DNA from: Phascolarctobacterium sp. | GTDB lineage: Bacteria > Bacillota > Negativicutes > Acidaminococcales > Acidaminococcaceae | DNA: 7,648 nucleotides | Reading direction: 5' to 3' | Assembly: GCA_020024105.1 (NCBI GenBank) | Contig: JAHHUH010000040.1 | Location: 1 to 7,648, forward strand | Shown here: in pieces, positions 1 to 4,941 of the stretch | Position numbering within the stretch: position 1 is the stretch's first letter | Layout of the letters: every line of letters begins with the position of its first letter | Notes under the pieces: model-generated | What the model was told of the DNA's origin: nothing | What the model saw: the letters and a program-made list of their open reading frames with translations, nothing else | Databases searched by the model: none | Program-made: the position numbers and the translations under genes

Positions 1-49
1 TTGACTACGAATCAAAAGGTCGCAGGTTCGAATCCTGCCAGGGCCACCA
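1..49 (+). tRNA. tRNA-Arg (anticodon ACG), 3' part only
   Basis: The 3' half of a tRNA cut by the left window edge. The anticodon loop CTACGAA is closed by TTGA/TCAA, which puts the anticodon ACG at 7-9 and so decodes arginine CGN codons. A five-base variable loop follows, then a T arm with stem GCAGG/CCTGC around the loop TTCGAAT (22-38), the 3' acceptor strand CAGGGCC, discriminator A46 and an encoded CCA at 47-49. The D arm and the 5' acceptor strand lie outside the window. The ACG anticodon would be edited to ICG by TadA, as is usual for this bacterial isoacceptor. Confidence 0.93.
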
Positions 50-57
50 TTGAAACT

Positions 58-87
58 AACACCACAATTCGTTGTGGTGTTTTTTTA
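58..87 (+). terminator. rho-independent terminator of the tRNA transcript
   Basis: A perfect 10-bp stem (58-67 with 72-81) is closed by a TTCG tetraloop and runs into a T tract through 86. It begins eight bases after the tRNA CCA end, so it ends the tRNA transcript. Confidence 0.92.
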
Positions 88-101
88 TTGTCTAAAACAG
101 G

Positions 102-129
102 TAAAGCTCCCGCTTTCATGGGAGCTTTA
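102..129. terminator. hairpin terminator after the Crp/Fnr gene, possibly bidirectional
   Basis: A perfect 10-bp inverted repeat (TAAAGCTCCC at 102-111, GGGAGCTTTA at 120-129) with an eight-base loop. It starts two bases past the stop codon of the minus-strand regulator gene, so its likely job is to end that transcript. The T tract on the minus side is short and interrupted (TTTT); the plus side is better (TTTTATT). It may therefore also back up the tRNA terminator. Confidence 0.65.
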
Positions 130-131
130 TT

Positions 132-800
132 TTATTCTGCCAGCTGTTGTAATTTTTTACGATCCAAAACCTCAAGGCCGCCACGCTTCAGCTTCACCAT
201 GCCCTCCACCTGGAAGTAGCGCAGCATTCTGGTAACTACCTCCCGGGCCGTACCCAAATGGTTAGCAATCTTTTCATGGGTAATGGTCAGCATCAGGCTA
301 TCCTCAATATTGCATTCCTCCAGCAAAAAGGCGGCCAGACGCTTATCAAAGCTTTTCCACATGACCTGCTCCATCAGCCACATAACCTCGGAAAAGCGGC
401 CGGTAATAATTTCATTAGTATAATTGGCTACAGCCACGGACTGCTCCATCAGCTGCTTATAGATATGGGGAGGAATAACCCATGCCTCCGTATCCTTTTC
501 GGCCGCAATGGCAATTTCAAACTGGATATTCTTCATCATGCAGGACGCAGAAAATAAGCACATATCCATTTCAAACATCCTAAAAATCGTAATCTCCCTA
601 CCCTCGTCCGACAGCATATAGGAGCGCAGCTGTCCTGAGCTGAGCACCAGGATGCCCAGACAATCGGCCGAACCATTATGGACCACCGTACCTGCGGGAA
701 ATTTATGGTAGTAGGCGTATTTGTTCAGTAATTCCTGTTCCTGCACCGTCAGCTTATCCCAGATAGGGAAATATTCTGCCAGGCCTGTTTTCTTCTCCAT
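132..800 (-). CDS. Crp/Fnr-family transcriptional regulator
   Basis: A 222-residue protein with an N-terminal cyclic-nucleotide-type beta barrel (about 12-120), a dimerisation helix (about 122-152) and a C-terminal winged helix (about 153-215). The recognition helix carries R186-E187-x3-R191, the same arrangement as the DNA-reading Arg-Glu...Arg of E. coli CRP, which suggests a GTGA half-site. The FNR-type iron-sulphur cysteine pattern is absent. Cysteines are at 47, 81, 87 and 163; the pair in MCLFSASC (81, 87) resembles a conserved motif of clostridial relatives, so thiol sensing is possible but unproven. The start at 800 is chosen because AAGGAGGTG (805-813) lies four bases upstream; the longer reading from 845 would run through this gene's own promoter. 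It is divergent from the thioredoxin gene, its probable target. The ligand is unknown. Confidence 0.93.
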   Translation of the reverse strand: MEKKTGLAEYFPIWDKLTVQEQELLNKYAYYHKFPAGTVVHNGSADCLGILVLSSGQLRSYMLSDEGREITIFRMFEMDMCLFSASCMMKNIQFEIAIAAEKDTEAWVIPPHIYKQLMEQSVAVANYTNEIITGRFSEVMWLMEQVMWKSFDKRLAAFLLEECNIEDSLMLTITHEKIANHLGTAREVVTRMLRYFQVEGMVKLKRGGLEVLDRKKLQQLAE

Positions 801-823
801 CGTGCACCTCCTTATACAACCAT

Positions 824-852
824 AGTATATTTCATCAACCGCCATCCGTCAA
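824..852 (-). promoter_or_regulatory. sigma-A-type promoter of the Crp/Fnr gene
   Basis: On the minus strand, TTGACG (847-852) and TATACT (824-829) are separated by exactly 17 bases, with an A/T stretch upstream of the -35. Transcription should start near 817, giving a very short leader that begins just before the ribosome site at 805-813. This also rules out the ATG at 845 as the translation start. Confidence 0.85.
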
Positions 853-876
853 TTTATTCATGCCCAACACTGCAAG

Positions 877-889
877 GTGATAAAATCAC
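877..889. promoter_or_regulatory. candidate Crp/Fnr operator
   Basis: A perfect inverted repeat GTGAT-AAA-ATCAC between the divergent regulator and thioredoxin genes. Its centre (883) is about 41 bases upstream of the start predicted from the thioredoxin -10, the usual position for a class II activator. It is about 66 bases upstream of the regulator's own start. The half-site GTGA fits the RExxxR recognition helix of the neighbouring regulator. One odd point is that the GTGA and TCAC halves are separated by five bases, not the six of standard CRP and FNR sites. Confidence 0.6.
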
Positions 890-911
890 GGAAGGAAGGA
901 CTGCTTTTTGT

Positions 912-917
912 TATATT
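912..917 (+). promoter_or_regulatory. -10 element of the thioredoxin gene
   Basis: TATATT lies 32 bases before the thioredoxin ATG, with no recognisable -35 hexamer at the right distance. The palindrome at 877-889 occupies the -41 region instead, which is typical of an activator-dependent promoter. An overlapping alternative is TATTTT at 914-919. Confidence 0.5.
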
Positions 918-949
918 TTAGACAACAAGAAACGAAAGGAGCAGTTACC

Positions 950-1276
950 ATGTCTGCTATTAATATGAATTTAGAGCTTTTCCATAAATATATCCAAGAA
1001 AATGAAAAACCCCTGCTGGTGGATTTCTGGGCTCCCTGGTGCGGCTACTGCACCCGTATCGCTCCTGCCTACGACAAGGTTGCCGAGGAATACTGCGATA
1101 AGCTGATTGTGGCCAAGGTTAATGTGGACGAGGTGCCCGAGCTGGCCAAAGCCCTGCAGATCGAGATCATCACCACCATGATGATTTTCAAGGATGGCAA
1201 GGAAATCAACTCCATCATCGCTCCCCAGGCCAAGGCACAAATTGAAGAATTTATTGCCGAAACCCTGAAGGACTAA
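950..1276 (+). CDS. atypical thioredoxin-fold protein (CGYC, no cis-proline)
   Basis: A 108-residue cytoplasmic single-domain thioredoxin, a normal length for the family. Visible landmarks are buried Asp25, the active site WAPWCGYC (Cys31, Cys34) and Pro39 in the following helix. Two positions are unusual. Tyr33 stands where thioredoxin has proline. The cis-proline motif before strand beta-4, normally I-P-T, reads I-T-T (residues 74-76), so the cis-proline is Thr75. The glycine expected near residue 91 is alanine. Both active cysteines remain, so redox activity is likely, but partner choice and potential may differ, and cluster or metal binding is possible. The start at 950 is set by AAAGGAG (935-941) eight bases upstream; the in-frame TTG at 908 lies before the -10 element. 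It is divergent from a Crp/Fnr regulator that probably controls it. Confidence 0.9.
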   Translation: MSAINMNLELFHKYIQENEKPLLVDFWAPWCGYCTRIAPAYDKVAEEYCDKLIVAKVNVDEVPELAKALQIEIITTMMIFKDGKEINSIIAPQAKAQIEEFIAETLKD

Positions 1277-1280
1277 GCCC

Positions 1281-1311
1281 TTGACCTAGAACCTACTGCT
1301 GATGCTATAAT
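1281..1311 (+). promoter_or_regulatory. possible promoter of the ECF S-component gene, inside a hairpin
   Basis: TTGACC (1281-1286) and a perfect TATAAT (1306-1311) are separated by 19 bases, longer than the preferred 17. The -10 lies in the left arm of the hairpin at 1290-1339. Transcripts starting near 1318 would contain only the right arm and could not form it. Confidence 0.45.
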
Positions 1312-1348
1312 TAATGCAGATTATACATCACAGTAGGTTTATTTTTTT
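1290..1348 (+). terminator. long hairpin with T tract between thioredoxin and ECF genes
   Basis: Three stacked paired segments, 9 bp (1290-1298 with 1331-1339), 5 bp (1300-1304 with 1326-1330) and 6 bp (1306-1311 with 1320-1325), are interrupted only by unpaired C1299 and C1305. They close an eight-base loop. Seven Ts follow at 1342-1348. This should terminate transcription from the thioredoxin gene. The T tract touches the ribosome site of the next gene, so partial readthrough or attenuation is also possible. Confidence 0.8.
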
Positions 1349-1359
1349 GAGGTGAAATT

Positions 1360-1869
1360 ATGCTACAAAACCAAAGGCTCGTCTTAGCCTCGCTCTTTAT
1401 CTCCCTGGGCCTCATCCTGCCCCTGGCCTTCCACAGCTTCGGCATGGGTGGCCCCCTCTTCCTTCCCATGCACATTCCCGTACTTCTGGGCGGGCTCCTG
1501 CTGGGCTACCGCTCCGGCTTTTTCATCGGCCTGCTGACGCCCCTTATCAGCGGCCTCCTGACCGGCATGCCCGCACCCCTGCCCACCATGCCCCTGATGA
1601 TGGGGGAGCTGGCCGTATACGGTACAGTGGCAGGCTACTGCTACCGCCGCCTGCGGAGCGGCCTCTACCCCTCCCTGCTGCTGGCCCTAATAGCCGGTAG
1701 GCTGATGACCATGGTAATGCTTTTCTTTCTGTCCGATTTTCTCCACATCCGCCTCAGCCCCTGGGCCTATGTCCTGGCCGCCACGCTGCGCGGCTCCCTG
1801 GGCATACTCCTGCAGCTGCTACTGCTGCCCCCGGCCGTCAAATTTTTAGAAAAATATCTGCCCTATTAA
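1360..1869 (+). CDS. ECF transporter S component, substrate unknown
   Basis: A very hydrophobic 169-residue protein with about six membrane spans (roughly 7-25, 35-50, 52-70, 79-95, 104-124, 137-158). The pattern LPMHIPVLLGGLLLGYRSG, the following loop PLISGLLTGMPAPLP and MMGELAVYG match the general ECF S-component family (substrate-binding subunit of energy-coupling-factor importers for vitamins and related compounds). Such proteins work with a shared EcfT and two EcfA ATPases, none of which is encoded here, so this is a solitary S component. The sequence does not show the substrate; the nearby cobinamide-salvage gene is convergent and separately transcribed, so it is no guide. GAGGTG (1349-1354) lies five bases before the ATG. 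The gene is conspicuously C-rich on its coding strand. Confidence 0.85.
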   Translation: MLQNQRLVLASLFISLGLILPLAFHSFGMGGPLFLPMHIPVLLGGLLLGYRSGFFIGLLTPLISGLLTGMPAPLPTMPLMMGELAVYGTVAGYCYRRLRSGLYPSLLLALIAGRLMTMVMLFFLSDFLHIRLSPWAYVLAATLRGSLGILLQLLLLPPAVKFLEKYLPY

Positions 1870-1909
1870 AAAAAACACACTGTCCGTGGACAGTGTGTTT
1901 GCTTTTTTT
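1868..1909. terminator. bidirectional terminator between ECF S gene and cbiZ
   Basis: A 13-base perfect inverted repeat (1873-1885 with 1888-1900) forms a 12-bp stem with a CGTG loop. It is flanked by an A tract on the left (1868-1875) and a T tract on the right (1903-1910), so it has a U tail in either direction. It serves both convergent genes; the cbiZ stop codon lies at the end of the T tract. Confidence 0.93.
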
Positions 1910-2994
1910 TAGGCCAGCTTAGCCGCCACAATACTGTTAAACAGCTGCTTCCAGCTGGTAAGCATTCCCTCCAGGGTAGCAGCCTGGATCAGCACTCTTT
2001 CCACCTGATAATGCTCCGCCAAAAGGTCCAGCAAGCTTTGACCGGCCTGCTCCAGCTCCTCCGCATCAAGCAGCTCCCAAAGGAACTGGTCCAGTAGATG
2101 GACGTATAAGGAGGTATAGGTCAGCATCAGCTTCTCCCGGCCCAGCTCCTCTATGGCCAACAGGTACACCGGCTTAATCGTATTGCCATGCTGCTCCCGA
2201 TACTCCTTCCAGACCAGGTTCGGCAGCACACCGAAGCGCTTTAATCTTCTGAAGACGTCATGCTGTTTGGTGGGATTCAGACCGGCCTGCTCATTCAGCG
2301 CCCCCTTGACAGCCTTCTTCACCGTTTTGCCAATCAGCTCGCCCAGCTTATCATGCTTACCCGCACCCTCCAGATACAGCTCGCTTTCCGGATTAGCCAC
2401 GATAATGGTCTGGTCTGTACCGGAGCCCGTAGCCAGCCCATTGGAATAATTACTGCCTGCCAGCAGCTCCTGGATGGCCGCCGTCTTTGCCTCGGTGCAG
2501 GTCACCAGAGCCCTGGCCATGGTACCGGGGGGCATATCCGTATCCAGCACCAGCATAATATTAATCGTGCCACACCTGCCCGGCTTTTCCACCGGATGGA
2601 AATAGGTCGCCGGATCACCTACACGTCCCCCATTAGTTTCAATACCGCCAGTAACGATAGCCGTAACAGTTAAATTCTGGTAGGACATGGTTTCCACCAC
2701 CACATTTTCCATGCTGGCAGCCGTAGCCATTCCCGTAACCAGCTTAGGGTCAATAGCCAGACGTTCCGAAATTAGGGTCATATGTCCCACATAGGTATCA
2801 GCCAGCATTTCGCAGGGCATCCCGGAGCCCTGCTTACCATCATAATTATATACAGCCTTATAATCCTCATGGTAGCCGCCATTATAAACGGAGGTGCTCA
2901 GCACCTTACGCGGCCCCTGGAAAAAAATCACAATGCTTTTATCATAAAAATAAACCTTATCACCTGTACTCAGCGTACAAATATGTTCCGACAT
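1909..2994 (-). CDS. cbiZ: adenosylcobinamide amidohydrolase (CbiZ) with C-terminal extension
   Basis: A 361-residue protein whose part from about 25 to 235 matches the CbiZ family, which hydrolyses adenosylcobinamide to adenosylcobyric acid so that incomplete corrinoids can be salvaged into B12. Supporting stretches are GMATAASMENV (89-99), the glycine-rich region near 116-126, GTINIMLVLDTDMPPG (142-157), CTEAKTAAIQELL (166-178), ATGSGTDQTIIVA (188-200) and GKHDKLGELIGKTV (212-225). There is no signal peptide, so it is cytoplasmic. Residues from about 240 to 361 form a probable helical extension that I cannot assign. GGAGGT at 3001-3006 abuts the ATG at 3000 but is six bases from the ATG at 2994, which is therefore taken as the start. 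It has its own promoter and no cobalamin-riboswitch-sized leader. Salvage would suit an anaerobe using B12-dependent methylmalonyl-CoA chemistry (inference). Confidence 0.88.
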   Translation of the reverse strand: MSEHICTLSTGDKVYFYDKSIVIFFQGPRKVLSTSVYNGGYHEDYKAVYNYDGKQGSGMPCEMLADTYVGHMTLISERLAIDPKLVTGMATAASMENVVVETMSYQNLTVTAIVTGGIETNGGRVGDPATYFHPVEKPGRCGTINIMLVLDTDMPPGTMARALVTCTEAKTAAIQELLAGSNYSNGLATGSGTDQTIIVANPESELYLEGAGKHDKLGELIGKTVKKAVKGALNEQAGLNPTKQHDVFRRLKRFGVLPNLVWKEYREQHGNTIKPVYLLAIEELGREKLMLTYTSLYVHLLDQFLWELLDAEELEQAGQSLLDLLAEHYQVERVLIQAATLEGMLTSWKQLFNSIVAAKLA

Positions 2995-3000
2995 CTGCAT

Positions 3001-3006
3001 ACCTCC
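3001..3006 (-). promoter_or_regulatory. ribosome binding site fixing the cbiZ start
   Basis: GGAGGT on the minus strand has no gap to the ATG at 3000 and a six-base gap to the in-frame ATG at 2994, so the second ATG is the functional start. Confidence 0.8.
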
Positions 3007-3030
3007 GCAATACTCAATACTCTACAATAT

Positions 3031-3059
3031 AGTAAACTATTTAGTAATTGTATAGTCAA
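3031..3059 (-). promoter_or_regulatory. cbiZ promoter with overlapping palindrome
   Basis: TTGACT (3054-3059) and TTTACT (3031-3036) on the minus strand have 17-base spacing. The predicted start near 3024 gives a leader of about 30 bases. A perfect palindrome ATAGT-AA-ACTAT (3029-3040) covers the -10, and another ATAGT lies at 3052-3056. This is an arrangement a repressor could use, though no regulator can be named. Confidence 0.6.
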
Positions 3060-3082
3060 GTCTTTTTCTTGGGAACAGCCGA

Positions 3083-3098
3083 AAAAGCCCCTGCTTTT
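3083..3098 (-). terminator. possible second, weak terminator after hydG
   Basis: A six-base-pair hairpin (AAAAGC with GCTTTT, four-base loop) lies just downstream of the main hydG terminator on the minus strand, with a short T run in its 3' arm. It is weak on its own and may serve as a backup. Confidence 0.3.
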
Positions 3099-3104
3099 GA
3101 CCAT

Positions 3105-3134
3105 AAAAAAATGCCTGACGGCCTGGGCCGTCAG
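3105..3134 (-). terminator. rho-independent terminator of hydG
   Basis: The inverted repeat CTGACGGCC (3115-3123) and GGCCGTCAG (3126-3134) forms a GC-rich stem of eight or more pairs. On the minus strand it is followed after three bases by seven Ts (complement of 3105-3111). It begins 18 bases past the hydG stop. Confidence 0.92.
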
Positions 3135-3152
3135 ACAGGGAAAATTTAAAGC

Positions 3153-4568
3153 TTAGAAACGGAAATCGCGGATGCCCTCTTCAATCTTCTTCAGATGGTC
3201 GGCACAAACCTCGCGCACCTTTTCCTTCGGAATATTCAATAATTCTGCTTCAATCAGCTTTTCACCAATAGCTCTAGTTTCCTCAGAAGCATAGTCCACT
3301 AAAAACTCCTTCAGGGTCATCAGCGCATTGGGATGGCAGCAGTTTTGAATCTGCTTGGACTTGCACAATTCCATAAATCTATCACCAGTACGACCGGCAC
3401 GGTAGCAGGCAGTGCAGAAGGAGGGCAGGAAGCCCAGCTCCATCAGCCATCTGACAACCTCATCCAGGGTACGCTGGTCGGAAACATCAAACTGCTCCGT
3501 ATCAGTAGGTCTTTCCTCGGCAGTGTAGCCGCCAACGGAGGTACGGGAAGCACCACTAATCTGGGAAATACCTAAATGAAGTACTCTTTCACGTACAGCC
3601 TGGCTTTCACGGGTAGAAACAATCATCCCGGTATAGGGCACGGCAATACGGATCAGCGCTACTAATTTGGCAAAGGTATCATCATCAATACCATTGGAAA
3701 AGGCGGAGGGATCAATGTCATCAGCACGCTTGATACGCGGTACGCTGATAGTATGGGGACCAACCCCATGGACAGCCTCCAGATGCTCCGCATGCATCAG
3801 CAGGCCGGCAAATTCGTAACGGTAACGCTCCAGGCCGAAGAGCACGCCAATACCTACGTCATCAATACCGCCCTCCATGGCTCTGTCCATGGCCTCGGTA
3901 TGGTAGGCATAATTATGCTTGGGTCCTACCGGATGGAGCTGCTCATAGCTTTCCTTATGGTAGGTCTCCTGGAAGAGGATGTAGGTACCAATACCTGCCT
4001 CCTTCAGCTTACGATAATTTTCTACAGTGGTAGCAGCAATATTAACATTAACACGGCGGATAGCACCATTCTTATGCTTAATGGAATAAATGGTCTTAAT
4101 ACATTCCAGAACATATTCGATGGGGTTATTGACCGGGTCCTCACCGGTTTCCAGGGCTAGACGCTTATGGCCCATATCCTGCAAGGCAATAACCTCGGCA
4201 GCTACCTCCTCCTGAGTCAGCTTTTTACGGGCAATATGCTTATTCTTGGCATGATATGGGCAATAAACACAGCCGTTAATGCAGTAGTTGGACAAATATA
4301 ACGGTGCGAACATAACGATACGGTTACCGTAAAAGTCCTTCTTAATCTGCTCTGCCAAAGCATAGATACGTGCAACGGTCTCCTGGTCTTCACAAGCCAG
4401 AAGTACGGAAGCTTCACGGTAGCTCAGGCCTTCACGTAATTCTGCCTTTGCCAGAATTTTTTCAATCAGTTCCTTGTTGTCCTTGTTGGCGTCAGCATAA
4501 GTCAGAGTCGCCATAATCTCCTCATGGCTAATGAATTCTTCAGCCTTCAATGATTTGGGGTTATACAT
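3153..4568 (-). CDS. hydG: [FeFe]-hydrogenase maturation radical SAM enzyme HydG
   Basis: A 471-residue full-length HydG, the tyrosine lyase that splits tyrosine into p-cresol and a glycine-derived fragment. It turns that fragment into the CO and cyanide ligands of the hydrogenase H-cluster, delivered as an Fe(CO)2CN-cysteine unit. The radical-SAM cluster motif is C96-x3-C100-x2-C103. The C-terminal auxiliary cluster motif diagnostic of HydG is C385-x2-C388-x22-C411, within CTACYRAGRTGD and the following NCCHPNA. His272 in GPHTISVPR is probably the ligand of the extra iron in the auxiliary cluster. The C-terminal motif and length separate it from ThiH. A GAAAGGA ribosome site lies about 11 bases before the ATG. 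It follows the TM1266-family gene by 58 bases with no terminator between. HydE, HydF and the hydrogenase are not in the window. Confidence 0.97.
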   Translation of the reverse strand: MYNPKSLKAEEFISHEEIMATLTYADANKDNKELIEKILAKAELREGLSYREASVLLACEDQETVARIYALAEQIKKDFYGNRIVMFAPLYLSNYCINGCVYCPYHAKNKHIARKKLTQEEVAAEVIALQDMGHKRLALETGEDPVNNPIEYVLECIKTIYSIKHKNGAIRRVNVNIAATTVENYRKLKEAGIGTYILFQETYHKESYEQLHPVGPKHNYAYHTEAMDRAMEGGIDDVGIGVLFGLERYRYEFAGLLMHAEHLEAVHGVGPHTISVPRIKRADDIDPSAFSNGIDDDTFAKLVALIRIAVPYTGMIVSTRESQAVRERVLHLGISQISGASRTSVGGYTAEERPTDTEQFDVSDQRTLDEVVRWLMELGFLPSFCTACYRAGRTGDRFMELCKSKQIQNCCHPNALMTLKEFLVDYASEETRAIGEKLIEAELLNIPKEKVREVCADHLKKIEEGIRDFRF

Positions 4569-4626
4569 TTCTCTCTCATTCCTTTCAAGTCAGCAAAGCT
4601 TCCTCGTTAGATTTATTACAAGCCTT

Positions 4627-4884
4627 TCAGCTGGTAATCGTACTACTAGCATAGGCGGTCTTGGCATTAACCCCCGGCAGACGGCCCAGCTTACCGGAAA
4701 GGGCGCTGATAATGCTCTGGGGGGCATCCACCGCTATGCAGATAATATTGACATTTTTTGCTCGATAGGGCAGGCCCATACGTCCAATAACGTATTGAGA
4801 ATATTCATGTAAAAGCAGATTCAGCTGTAAAACAGCCTCCTCGTCGGCTACGATTAAAGAAATAACAGCAACCCTAGTCTCCAT
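4627..4884 (-). CDS. TM1266-family iron-only hydrogenase system regulator
   Basis: An 85-residue protein of the small ACT/NikR-like ferredoxin-fold family named after Thermotoga TM1266, found in genomes with [FeFe]-hydrogenases and HydEFG. Recognisable stretches are METRVAVISLIV at the N-terminus, LLHEYSQYVIGRMGLPYR in the middle and DAPQSIISALSGKLGRLPGV near the C-terminus. Family members are annotated as putative regulators of the hydrogenase system; there is no DNA-binding domain, and a ligand-sensing or assembly role is equally possible. The start at 4884 is chosen because AGGAGG lies six bases upstream; an in-frame ATG at 4911 has no ribosome site. It sits directly upstream of hydG and 57 bases after the AsmA-like gene. 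Confidence 0.92.
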   Translation of the reverse strand: METRVAVISLIVADEEAVLQLNLLLHEYSQYVIGRMGLPYRAKNVNIICIAVDAPQSIISALSGKLGRLPGVNAKTAYASSTITS

Positions 4885-4913
4885 AATAAGCCTCCTATGT
4901 ATATCGCCCACTT

Positions 4914-4922
4914 AGTTTACCA
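4914..4922 (-). promoter_or_regulatory. possible internal extended -10 promoter for TM1266-hydG
   Basis: TGG-TAAACT on the minus strand resembles an extended -10 in the 57-base gap after the AsmA-like gene. No -35 hexamer is visible at a suitable distance. It could uncouple hydrogenase maturation from the envelope gene, but readthrough alone would also explain the arrangement. Confidence 0.25.
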
Positions 4923-4941
4923 CAAAATTTCTACTCACGCA

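Noticed and set aside
1..219. 72-codon reading frame across the left edge
   Set aside because: It runs through the tRNA, its terminator and the end of the Crp/Fnr gene on the other strand; a shadow frame with no ribosome site.
801..845. 15-residue N-terminal extension of the Crp/Fnr protein
   Set aside because: The ATG at 845 lies upstream of the gene's -10 element (824-829) and has no ribosome site; AAGGAGGTG supports the ATG at 800.
908..949. 14-residue N-terminal extension of the thioredoxin from a TTG
   Set aside because: The TTG precedes the predicted -10; AAAGGAG at the proper distance supports the ATG at 950.
2153..2673. Long plus-strand frames opposite cbiZ
   Set aside because: They are antisense to a well-supported enzyme gene, with no recognisable protein features or ribosome sites.
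3001..3080. Cobalamin riboswitch upstream of cbiZ
   Set aside because: No B12-box-like element is visible and the space to the predicted start is too short.
3753..4160. 135-codon plus-strand frame opposite hydG
   Set aside because: Shadow of the conserved hydG reading frame; no start signals.
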